A DNA stretch of 64,000 bases from NCBI RefSeq assembly GCF_950295315.1, contig NC_080180.1, positions 66,817,773 to 66,881,772 on the forward strand. Reading direction: 5' to 3'. The notes beneath the pieces are model-generated. The model was not told where the DNA came from. It did not search any database and was given only the letters and a program-made list of their open reading frames with translations. This stretch comes from Erinaceus europaeus (lineage: Eukaryota > Chordata > Mammalia > Eulipotyphla > Erinaceidae). The position numbers and the translations under genes are program-made. Shown here one piece after another: positions 23,410 to 32,324 of the stretch; the first letter of the stretch is position 1; the number at the start of each line of letters is the position of its first letter.

Positions 23410-23560
23410 CCACGTTATTATCTTTACTTGTTGGATAGAGACCGCCAGAAAGTAAGACGGGAGGGGGAGAGTGACCGAGAGACGAAGCTTCCCCTGCAGG
23501 TGCGGGCCGGGCTGGAGGCCACTTAGCCAGAGGCAACACCACCTGGCCCCGCTCCCCGCC
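23410..23560 (-). mobile_element. Family B SINE, antisense, fragment
   Basis: TTGTTGGATAGAGACCGCCAG and CTTCCCCTGCAGGTGCGG remain; the middle is deleted. Confidence 0.6.
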
Positions 23561-23701
23561 TTACTCTCAACTTCTCATTCTCTATATCAAATAAGGAAAC
23601 TAAAAGAATTTTTTTAGAGATGTGTCTGAAAACCACTGGGATGACTACTTTGAGAACAGGAAAATGGGTGTCCAGGTCACTATTGGTAGGAGGTTGTTCT
23701 T

Positions 23702-23900
23702 TTTTTTTTAGTATCATTTATTTACTATTGGCTACAGACAGAGAAATTGAGAAAAGGGGAGGGAAAGAGACAGAGACACCTGCAGCCCTGCTTCATCACT
23801 CGTGAAGCTTCCCCCCTACAGGTGGGGACCAGGGGCTTGAACCTGGGTCCTTGTGCCCTGTAATGTGTGCGCTTAACCAGCTGCGCCACCACCTGACCCT
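23702..23900 (-). mobile_element. Family B SINE, antisense
   Basis: Full length from TTTATTTACTATTGGCTAC to CGCCACCACCTGACCC. Confidence 0.82.
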
Positions 23901-23924
23901 GGAAATTGTTTTCTATAAAAATAA

Positions 23925-24050
23925 GTGCACACAGGAGAGACAGCACAGTGGTTCTGCAAAGAGACGTTCATGCCTGAGGCTCCAAAGTCCCAGGTTCAAT
24001 CCCCCATGTGATCATAAACCAGAGCTGAGCAGTGCCCTGGTAATAAGTTT
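23925..24050 (+). mobile_element. Family D SINE
   Basis: GACAGCACAGTGGTTCTGC to GAGCAGTGCCCTGG. Confidence 0.8.
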
Positions 24051-24224
24051 ATAATATGAATTTATTCATTTAAAATCTTTTGAGTATATGTAAATTCATG
24101 CCAAGTAATCTAGTAATTTTTTTTTTATAGTCCACCTTTTTTTTATTGGAAACAAAGGAACCATTTTATAGTTCATCTCTACAGCTGAGAGTAACTAATG
24201 CTGACACACCAGGGTCTCCTAGAG

Positions 24225-24330
24225 TTCTGTTTTATTTTTGTAACTTTTATTTATAAAATGAAAATATTGACAAGACCATAGGAGAAGAGGGGTACAACTT
24301 CACATAATTCCCAAATTCTCCCAGTTATGT
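24225..24330 (-). mobile_element. LINE-1 3' end fragment, antisense
   Basis: Reverse complement of the L1 3' tail near 36,360-36,420 (GACAAGACCATAGGAGAAGA and GGGGTACAACT). It carries AATAAA signals on the C4orf33 sense strand at 24231-24236 and 24246-24251 and so could serve as that gene's poly(A) site (speculative). Confidence 0.6.
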
Positions 24331-24973
24331 AACTCCTTGATTGAAACAGTGACAGGCAGGCCTTCCCAAAATGCGCTGACAGCAGTTTAGTCTAAGCTGC
24401 CCGGCCTCTTCGCGTGTGGGACGTGGAGCTGAGGTGAGCACAGGGCTCTCTGGAGGGACCCTCCCCACCACCCAGAAGCCAGACTTGGGGACCTGGGAAA
24501 TGAGTGGCCCCCGCCCGAGTCTTTTTGAAGACCCATCATGCTGTCTCCCCAGCCTCCTACAGACAGGAGGCCCAGGCCGCCAGGACACCCTGCACCCCCA
24601 GTGACGTCCATGGGTAACCCTGGTGATTTACATCGGGACGGCCCTCAGCATTTCCGGAAGCCGGCCCCGGGCAGCTCTGCTGGGTGGTGAGCGCCGGGGC
24701 GGAGGGTGCGCAGGGCGGTGGCGGCGGTGGCGACTGGGAGGAGTGGAGCGGTACGGGGCGGCCGAGCGGGCAGGAGGCGGCGGTGCAGCCACAGGGCCAG
24801 CAGCGCTGGGTGTTTCGGGGCGGGATCAGCACCGTCCCAGCCTCCAGCTTCCAGCCGGGGGTGCCCTCCGAGTAAGTGCCATGGCCACGCGTGCACAGGA
24901 TCTCCCAGGGGCTCCGGGTGGGTCCGGCTGACCGGGCAGAGCAGAGGACCGGCTGAGACGGGGTCTTCTGTCC
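24331..24973 (-). other. C4orf33: Probable 3' UTR or downstream flank of C4orf33
   Basis: Lies directly after the C4orf33 stop codon on the minus strand. The first poly(A) signals on that strand are the two AATAAA motifs in the antisense L1 end near 24,231-24,251. Confidence 0.4.
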
Positions 24974-25079
24974 CTACAGGCCCGGTGTGCCCGCTGACCA
25001 CAGACTGGACTCCGGCTGCTTCCATCCTGGCCCAAACAGGGTGCTGAAACTGAACGGCTGGAAGTACTCCAGACGGTGA
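24974..25079 (-). CDS. C4orf33: C4orf33 coding exon 5 and stop (residues 169-203)
   Basis: Minus-strand acceptor CCCTTTGTCCTAG. Encodes [20 protein letters not shown], then KQPESSLW and a short tail SAGTPGL before TAG at 24974-24976. F.H.LEYF, TL.G and WKQPES align with human, but after LW the tail is unrelated to the human LIEKCDI as I remember it. Confidence 0.9.
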
Positions 25080-28000
25080 CTAGGACAAAGGGGAGGACAG
25101 CGGGAACAGACCTGAGCTGCGAGGGGGAGACAGCACGACGGTCACGCCAACACCGGCGAGCCGGTCACCCTGAGGGCCGCACGGGACTCCAATCGCAGCC
25201 TCTGTCCCAGGACCTCTGGGCACGAAGGACCCCCGGCTGCGACCTCCCACTGTGGGTCACTGGCGCGCTCACCGAGGGCCGCACGCGACTCCGTGACGGA
25301 CAAGTGTCCCCACCCTGCACTGTCCACTCACAAGTCCGGCAACGGTGCCTGCCACAGCTCCCGCAGGGGGACGGGGTAGAGAGCTTCGTAGCGCCTCTGC
25401 TGCTCAGACCCGTGAATGGCGTAGGCGTTGAACTTGGTCACGTCGGGGGGGAAGTAGCTCCAGGGAAGGTGGGCTCTGCCTTCCCACCTGGCCTCTCCTC
25501 TGGACACACGGAAGGACAGGGCAAGTTCTTGCTGCGGAAACAGCAGGGGAAGCAAAAAGGTGCTGCCAACGGGGGCGGGGCGGGGCGGGGGGGGGGGGGG
25601 CACGCCGGGTGGTGGCGCGCCTGGCTGAGCGCACATTACAATGAGCAAGGGCCCGGGTTCGAGCCCCCAGGCTCCACCTGCAGGGGAAAACTTCACGAGT
25701 GGTCGAGTAGGGCTGCAGGTGTCTGTCTCTCTCCCTCGATATCTCCCCCATCCTTCTCTGTCTGTACTCAATAAGTAAATAAATATAGAAGCATGATGGA
25801 AGATAAAAAACGAGACTTGTACACATAAGGACTTGAACTTTTTTTATAAAGAAAATATTTATTTATTTATTCCCTTTTGTTGCCCTTGTTATAATTATTG
25901 TTGTTACTGTCGTTGTTGGCTAGGACAGAGAGAAATGGAGAGAGGAGGGGAAGACAGAGAGGGGAAGAGAAAGACAGACACCTGCAGACCTGCTTCACCG
26001 CCTGGGAAGCGACTCCCCTGCAGGTGGGGAGCCGGGGGGCTCGAACCGGGATCCTATGCCGGTCCCTGCGCTTTGTGCCACATGCGCTTAACCCGCTGCG
26101 CCACCGCCCGACCCCCAGGACTTGAACTTCTATCTTTATCACTTACTTTCCACACATTCCTTCTTCCAGAGAGCAGGAGCACCAAGTGCTGTCCATGTCT
26201 GTCAAAATTAAATTCCTCATGAGAGTCTGAAAGAGACAGACAGACAGACAGACAGACACATACCAGAGCCCTGCTGAGCTCTGGCTGACGGTGACGCTGG
26301 GGGCTGAACCTAGGACCTCAGAGCCTCAGGCAAGGGGGTCTTTTGCAGAAACACTGCGAGTGTCCCCAGACCCGGCTTTCTTGACTGTAAGGTGAAATGG
26401 CCACACGGTGGCGACAGCCTCTTAGCCAACACGACAGTCCAACAGCATCAGCTTCTCTTTCTCTTTTTGTTTCTTTCCCCCCAGGACCTTGCACTGGTGC
26501 TGTTCTTATGCTCCTGGTGGGCTTCTACCTTTAACTCCAGACAGAGACGGGGGGAAAGCCCGCCTGCTCCGAGAGCCTCTCCTGGGAATGGAGGGTGGTG
26601 TCCCCATGTGGTCTGGGGGCTGGACTCTAGGTCCTGAAGCCTGGTGGCGTGTGCTGCCTACAACGGGATCACCTCCCAGCCCCCAGTCGCACCTGTCAGA
26701 GGGGGGTGATGCCTCAAGTGAGAAGGGAGGTACAAAGCTACGGTTGTTCTTCTGGAAAAACATCAACAGACTTTCCACATTAGAAATAAAAAATACAGGG
26801 AGTCGGGCGGTAGCGCAGTGGGTTAAGCGCACATGGAGTAAAGCGCAAGGACTGGAGTAAGGATCCCGGTTTGAGCCCCCCGGCTCCCCACCTGCAGGGG
26901 AGTCACTTCACAGGCGGTGAAGCAGGTCTGCAGGTGTCTGTCTTTCTCTCCCCCTCTGTCTTCCCCTCCTCTCTCCATTTGTCTCTGTCCTATCCAACAA
27001 TAACAACAGCAGTAACAACAAGAGTAACAAACTGGGAAAAATGGCCTCCAGGAGCAGTGGATTAGTAGTGCAAGCACCAAGCCCCGGAAATAACCCTGGA
27101 GGCAGAAAAATGATACACGTATATATCAAAACAAGGGGGAAGAAAATGGTGCCCAAAACCTGAAAGAGACTCTGCCCGGCATTCACAGGGACCAAGGTCC
27201 CTGGGTGTCAGGAACCGAGAGGGTCTGGGTGTCATTCCAGACGTGCAGTGGTGGCGCACAGGGCGTCTCACTGGTCAGCGCCACACTAAACCTGCTGTGA
27301 CTTCTCGACAGGTGAAGCCTGCGGATAACCTAGTCTTTCACATCTACAGAAAGAGCAGCTGCCAACCAGGTAATAAGGCCCCCACGGAGGTGATGAAACT
27401 TGGACAAGGAGAATCCAAAGTTCTGAGAGGGTCGAGGAAAATCCACGTGTGTGATGTGTGTGCTCAACCAGGTGCACAGCAAGCCGCCTGGCCCCGAAAA
27501 ATCCACACGTGTGAACCAGCTTTTACATCCGGAACTGACGTGTAACGTGTGACGTGTGATGTTAAAGTGAGACCCAGGCATTCAAGAGCATCCCCAAGAA
27601 ACATTTCCATAAAGGAGTTTAATTTATGTATAGGTCTCTATTTCTGAATAGCTAATATGTAACACATGTTTCAGCCTCATAAGTCTTTGTTTTTGAGTAA
27701 TTTTCATTTAGGAAAAAAAATCTTGCAATTTTTAAGAATAACCAGCTATATATTATTGAGGTAAAAATAAATTTTATTTATTTTAAACACTTATAATACA
27801 TGTTTTAGACACACACACAAATCACACACTTCTATAAAAATAAGTATCGGGAGTCGGGCGGTAGCGCAGCGGGTTAAGCACACGTGGCGCAAAGCGCAGG
27901 GACCGGCGTAAGGATCCCGGTTCGAGTCCCCGGCTCCCCACCTGCAGGGGAGTCGCTTCACAGGCGGTGAAGCAGGTCTGCAGGTGTCTGTCTTTCTCTC

Positions 28001-29745
28001 CTCCTCTCTGTCTTCCCCTCCTCTCTCCATTTCTCTCTGTCCTAGCCAACAACAACGACAACAACAATAACAACTACAACAATAAAACAACAAGGGCAAC
28101 AACAGGGAATAAGTTAATTAAAAAATATATATAAGTATAAATAAGTATCTTCAGATTAGTTCAGATCAGCATTCCCCTGACAGTCTGGACTTAACAAACA
28201 GTAGCACAGAGGCAGCGTGTTCTAGACAGCTCATACTTACGGACAAAGTTCGACTTCCAGATACTGCTCGCTTTCGGCATTCAGGAAGAACGCTTCCACG
28301 ACTTTTGAAAAGAGGCGACACAGAGGCGTTAGATACTGCTTCAACAGCAGGCAAGCCCTCACACCCTAGCGCACAGAAGGAACACGCGCGTGTTTTCACG
28401 CTGGCGCCGTCTGCAGTAGCAAGACGGACAAAGCGAGCCAGAGCCGCGCCGCCCATCGGGCTCCCACCCTGGCCGCTCAGCCGACTGTCTAGCCGGCCAC
28501 CAGAGTGAGTGCTGTTAACAGAACTGGCACCACGCAGGGATACGTGGTCTGCCGGCGCAGAAAGGAAAACTGGGTCTTAGCTCCAGGAAACGGGATTCCG
28601 GGAGAGGGTCTCATCTTGAGACGGGAGCTAGCGGGGAGCGGAAAGGAAAGTGAAGAGGCGGTTCCAGCAAGAGGCAGGAAGGCCACAGGTCAGGGGCTGT
28701 GGATCGTTCCTTCCCTCCCTGCCTCCTTCCCTCCCTCCCTCCCTCCTTCCTTCCTTCCTGCAAAAAATGGTTCTGCCAAAAAAGACTGTCCTGCCTGAGG
28801 CTCCAGTGGCCACGTTCAGCCCTCTGCAGCATCCGCAGCGCTGGAGCCTCAGGCAGGACAGTGTTTTCTGGCAGAACATTACGCTGTCTGAGGCTTAGTT
28901 GGAGGACCACATGAGGTTTCATCTAACCAGACGGATATCAAGACAGAAAGATGCGGCGCGCTGGAGAATAAACGGCTGGCCGCAGTGGAGAAGCTCGAAC
29001 AGGGATGGCAGGAAGGAGGGAACTTCCCAGAGGATGGGAGCCGGAGCACGTTCGTTCCCAGGCAGCAGAGCGGAGGGCAAGTTGCAGAGGGAGACAGCGA
29101 GATGGGCTGGGGGTGAAGCGGCAGCGCTGAGACCCGCTGAGCGGGTGACGTCGGGGCGCCGGGCAGCAGCGGGCAGGGGGGCCGGCCCTTGCCAGGCTGT
29201 CACGAGAGGCGACGTCTCCGGACAGCTCGCCCGCGGGGACGGCCGTGCCAAGACCACGCGGCCAGCTGACAGCCGGCCTGAGCGGCCACCTTCCGGCAGT
29301 GAGGTGACTCGCCGCAGGAGGGGACGGGGTCCTTCCAGGTAAGCAGTGTGCGCCCGGCGGCAGGGCAGATCTGCAGTGGGGCCGGCCCTGCAGGACCGGC
29401 AGCGACCTGGCACCCGGGTGTGCCGGCCACACGGCCGCGGCACGACGGGAGAGCGCGGGGGCTGGCGCCTGGGGGGGCGTACGCGGCAGGGCCCCCGCCA
29501 GACGGACCCCGCTCCCCCAGGGCCGTGCACACCAGGCGACGCCTCCACTCGCCTTCGTAGTCCCACAGCTGCTTGAAGGGCTGCCCGGGCTCTCCGGGGG
29601 GGGCTGCAGGGTCGTTGAACAGGGGGGCGCTGACTTCCAGCAGCAGGCCTGCGGCTCCGGCTCCGGCTCCGGGACTCAGCCTGACCAGCACGGGCTCGTG
29701 TGTCACGGGACGCCCGTCCCACGTGTGCCGGATCAGGAACTCCAT
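24974..29745 (-). CDS. C4orf33: C4orf33 orthologue, UPF0462 family protein (complete CDS, 5 coding exons)
   Basis: A small soluble protein of unknown function in the UPF0462 family, which I recall as having a CBM9-like beta-sandwich fold (uncertain). Joining five minus-strand exons of 193, 61, 52, 200 and 106 nt gives 612 nt, that is 203 residues and a TAG stop, without interruption. The human protein is about 199 residues. Shared motifs are HTWDG.PV.HEPV near the N terminus, SAP.F.DP.AP.GEPG, then [38 protein letters not shown] and YEALYPVP, and WKQPES near the C terminus. No signal peptide or membrane segment is visible. The gene is head-to-head with SCLT1, as in human. Two oddities: intron 1 of the coding region appears to use a GC donor, and the last eight residues differ from human. 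Identity is secure; the transcript ends were not determined. Confidence 0.94.
25332..25531 (-). CDS. C4orf33: C4orf33 coding exon 4 (residues 103-168 plus two bases)
   Basis: Minus-strand acceptor TGCTGTTTCCGCAG, donor GACTT|GTGAGT. Encodes [20 protein letters not shown], then [22 protein letters not shown] and YEALYPVP. This is the most conserved block of the family. Confidence 0.95.
25570..25604. repeat. G-rich tract
   Basis: GGGGCGGGGCGGGGCGGG followed by a run of about 12 G, just 5' of a family B SINE and upstream of C4orf33 exon 4. Confidence 0.8.
25603..25795 (+). mobile_element. Family B SINE in C4orf33 intron
   Basis: Full length from GCCGGGTGGTGGCGCGCC to the AATAAGTAAATAAAT tail, about 70 bp upstream of exon 4 on the minus strand. 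Confidence 0.85.
25848..26118 (-). mobile_element. Family A SINE in C4orf33 intron
   Basis: Full length; it ends only 29 bp from the donor of C4orf33 coding exon 3 and is in the sense orientation of that gene. Confidence 0.87.
26147..26198 (-). CDS. C4orf33: C4orf33 coding exon 3 (residues 85-102)
   Basis: Minus-strand acceptor AATTTTGACAG, donor GGAAA|GTAAGT. Encodes [18 protein letters not shown], essentially identical to human. It is only 52 nt, squeezed between a family A SINE and a family D SINE. Confidence 0.93.
26225..26345 (-). mobile_element. Family D SINE in C4orf33 intron
   Basis: CCAGAGCCCTGCTGAGCTC to CTCAGAGCCTCAGGC, with the GACA run at its 3' end. Confidence 0.75.
26231..26260. 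repeat. GACA microsatellite
   Basis: Seven GACA units at the start of an antisense family D SINE. Confidence 0.9.
26798..27112 (+). mobile_element. Family A SINE (extended form)
   Basis: Head GGGAGTCGGGCGGTAGCGC, full body, then the CCTCCAGGAGCAGTGGATTA and ATAACCCTGGAGGC module. Confidence 0.85.
27849..28130 (+). mobile_element. Family A SINE
   Basis: Full length, very close to the local consensus, in C4orf33 intron 2 and antisense to the gene. Confidence 0.88.
28241..28301 (-). CDS. C4orf33: C4orf33 coding exon 2 (residues 65-84 plus two bases)
   Basis: Minus-strand acceptor CCTCTTTTCAAAAG, donor GTCC|GTAAGT. Encodes [20 protein letters not shown] with the first Val codon split from exon 1. 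VVEAFFLN and EQYLEVELC match the human protein. Confidence 0.93.
28716..28759. repeat. CCCT/CCTT microsatellite
   Basis: TTCCCTCCCTCCCT and CCTTCCTT in C4orf33 intron 1, directly before the inverted SINE pair. Confidence 0.9.
28770..28877. repeat. Inverted repeat, 37-bp arms with 34-bp loop
   Basis: Arms 28770-28806 and 28841-28877 pair with two mismatches (35 of 37). Both arms match the same part of the family D SINE (GGTTCTGC to CTGAGGCTCC), so this is two SINE fragments head to head. In the C4orf33 precursor RNA it could form a stable hairpin. Confidence 0.9.
29553..29745 (-). CDS. C4orf33: C4orf33 coding exon 1 (residues 1-64 plus one base)
   Basis: Starts [20 protein letters not shown] and ends KQLWDYE plus G. 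The exon reaches upstream to 29768, where a good acceptor (TCTGTCTCTCCAG on the minus strand) shows that a separate non-coding first exon exists. The donor is GAAG|GCGAGT, a GC donor; the nearest GT would put the next exon out of frame. A run of GGA GCC repeats gives GAGAGAA inside the exon. Confidence 0.92.
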
Positions 29746-29939
29746 CGGAAGGTTCGAGGGCACAGACGCTGGAGAGACAGAGAAACGCGGGGAAGAGACA
29801 CGAGGAGCGCGGAGTGACCCCCTCAGGTCCTGGGACCCAGCCTGGCCAGGAGCCGCCGCCAGCTCGGGGGACAGACACGCAGAGACAGAGGAGCTCCCGG
29901 GTGCGAGGATTCCCTCAGGCGGGACACCGGACAGGATGG

Positions 29940-31857
29940 GGGACCAGGAGCACAGACGGGACCAGAGGGACAGACGGGGACCAGGGGGGACAGACGGGGA
30001 CCAGGGGGACAGACGTGGGACCAGGGGGACAGACGGGGGGACCAGGGGGACAGACGGGGGGACCAGGGGGACAGACGGGGGGACCAGGGGGACAGACGGG
30101 GGGACCAGGGGGACAGACGGGAGACCAGGGGGACAGACAGGGGGACCAGGGGGACAGACGGGGGGACCAGGGGGACTGACGGGGGACCAGGGGGACAGAT
30201 GGGGGACCAGGGGGGACAGACGGGGGACCAGGGGGGACAGACGGGGGGTCCAGGGGGACAGAAAGGGGGACCAGGGGGGACAGACAGGGGGACCAGGGGG
30301 GACAGACGGGGGACCAGGGGGGACAGACGGGGGGACCAGGGGGACAGACGGGGGGTCCAGGGGGACTGACGGGGGACCAGGGGGACAGACGGGGACCAGG
30401 GGGACAGACGGGGGACCAGGGGGGACAGACGGGGGACCAGGGGGGACAGACGGGGGGTCCAGGGGGACAGAAAGGGGGACCAGGGGGGACAGACAGGGGG
30501 ACCAGGGGGACAGACGGGGACCTGGGGGACAGACGGGGGGACCAGGGGGACAGACAGGGGGACCAGGGGGACAGACGGCGACCAGGGGGACAGACGGGGG
30601 GACCAGAGGGACAGACGGGGACCAGAGGGACGTACGGCGACCAGGGGGACAGACGGGGACCAGGGGGACAGACGGGGGGACCAGGGGGACAGACGGGGGG
30701 ACCAGGGGGACAGACGGGGGGACCAGGGGGACAGACGGGAGACCAGGGGGACAGACAGGGGGACCAGGGGGACAGACGGGGGGACCAGGGGGACTGACGG
30801 GGGACCAGGGGGACAGACGGGGACCAGGGGGACAGACGGGGGACCAGGGGGGACAGACGGGGGGTCCAGGGGGACAGAAAGGGGGACCAGGGGGGACAGA
30901 CAGGGGGACCAGGGGGACAGACGGGGACCTGGGGGACAGACGGGGGGACCAGGGGGACAGACAGGGGGACCAGGGGGACAGACGGCGACCAGGGGGACAG
31001 ACGGGGGGGACCAGAGGGACAGACGGGGACCAGAGGGACGTACGGCGACCAGGGGGACAGACGGGGACCAGGGGGACAGACGGGGACCAGAGGGACAGAC
31101 GGGGGGACCAGGGGGACAGACGGGGGGACCAGGGGGACAGACGGGGGGACCAGGGGGACAGACGGGGGGACCAGGGGGACAGACGGGAGACCAGGGGGAC
31201 AGACAGGGGGACCAGGGGGACAGACGGGGGGACCAGGGGGACAGACAGGGGGACCAGGGGGACAGACGGGGGGACCAGGGGGACTGACGGGGGACCAGGG
31301 GGACAGACGGGGACCAGGGGGACAGACGGGGGACCAGGGGGGACAGACGGGGGACCAGGGGGGACAGACGGGGGACCAGGGGGACTGACGGGGGACCAGG
31401 GGGGACAGACGGGGGACCAGGGGGGACAGACGGGGGGTCCAGGGGGGACAGACGGGGGGGTCCAGGGGGACAGAAAGGGGGACCAGGGGGGACAGACAGG
31501 GGGACCAGGGGGACAGACGGGGACCTGGGGGACAGACGGGGGGACCAGGGGGACAGACAGGGGGACCAGGGGGACAGACGGCGACCAGGGGGACAGACGG
31601 GGGGACCAGAGGGACAGACGGGGACCAGAGGGACGTACGGCGACCAGGGGGACAGACGGGGACCAGGGGGACAGACGGGGACCAGAGGGACAGACGGGGG
31701 GACCAGGGGGACAGACGGGGGGACCAGGGGGACAGACGGGGACCAGAGGGACAGACGGGGACCAGGGGGACAGACGGGGACCAGGGGGACAGACGGGGAC
31801 CAGGGGGACAGATGGGAACCAGGGGGACAGACAGGGGGACCAGGGGGACAGACGGGG
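29940..31857. repeat. G-rich minisatellite (about 20-bp unit) in C4orf33 5' UTR intron
   Basis: Around 90 units of GGGGGACCAGGGGGACAGAC with 18-22 bp length variants and one CpG per unit. Marked variants recur: the AGAAAGGGGGACC block near 30,265, 30,470, 30,882 and 31,468, and GGACGTACGG near 30,625, 31,033 and 31,629, so blocks of about 410 and 590 bp were duplicated. The long open frames over it are artefacts, although one on the minus strand runs through the real C4orf33 exon. Confidence 0.97.
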
Positions 31858-31928
31858 TTGGGGACCGCTCCCCGCGCTGCCGACGGCCAGGTGGCGGTGG
31901 AGCGCGGCCGGCGGGGACAGAGGCTCAC

Positions 31929-32050
31929 CCTGGTCCGCCCTCCAGCGACGGTCTTGCCGGGAACCGGAGCCGCGGTGACCCGCCCATTTCCGGCCGCCAG
32001 CACTTCCGCCCGGCTCCGGCCCCGCCCACCTGGCCCCGCCTCCGCGCGAC
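31929..32050 (-). other. C4orf33: Probable non-coding first exon of C4orf33 (5' UTR)
   Basis: On the minus strand a good donor, ACCAGG|GTGAGC, places the 3' end of an exon at 31929. Together with the acceptor before 29768 this makes a 2.2-kb 5' UTR intron filled by the G-rich array. The upstream limit (start site) is a guess. Confidence 0.55.
31953..31964 (+). promoter_or_regulatory. Weak X-box-like (RFX) palindrome
   Basis: CTTGCCGGGAAC has the two half-sites of an RFX X-box with one mismatch and no spacer. RFX factors drive many cilium genes, and SCLT1 is one, but the site is imperfect. Confidence 0.25.
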
Positions 32051-32299
32051 TGGCCAATAGCGCGAGAGCATCCGCCCCGCGCGTGCGCGGAAGCGGCCAC
32101 GCCCACCCTGCGTGCTGACGCGCCGACGCGCTGACGTGACGGCGTCGCCGTCTCCAAGGAGCGGCCCCGCTCGCGTTTCAAAGTCGCGGGGCGGGACGCG
32201 GCCACCCGGGGACACGGTTCCCGCGCACATCGTGGCCGTCGGCGCCCGGGAGGAGGCGGCGCGCGACCGACGGACGCCTCGAGGGACCCCGGGGGCGGC

Positions 32300-32324
32300 A
32301 TGGCGGCCTTGTCCCGCGAGCAAA
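32300..32324 (+). CDS. SCLT1: SCLT1 coding exon 1 (residues 1-8 plus one base)
   Basis: Reads MAALSREQ plus the first base of an Asn codon that exon 2 completes, giving REQN followed by QKLN. The donor is CAAA|GTAGGC, with A instead of G at -1, so it is weaker than average. The 29-bp array begins only about 28 bp into the intron and repeats a similar donor-like sequence. Confidence 0.9.

Larger units (their letters stand above)
31857..32299. promoter_or_regulatory. Bidirectional CpG-rich promoter of C4orf33 (minus) and SCLT1 (plus)
   Basis: About 440 bp of dense CpG sequence between the two divergent genes, without a TATA box. Visible candidate sites: CACTTCCG (ETS/GABPA type) at 32001-32008, a GC box-like CCCGCCC near 32021, CCAAT at 32054-32058 (NF-Y type) and TGACGTGA (CRE-like) at 32132-32139. 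ETS, NF-Y and CRE motifs are typical of bidirectional housekeeping promoters. Start sites cannot be placed from sequence alone. Confidence 0.8.

Noticed and set aside
28770..28877. MicroRNA precursor
   Set aside because: The hairpin is explained by two inverted SINE fragments, and the loop and arm shape do not point to a conserved miRNA. It is kept only as a structural finding.
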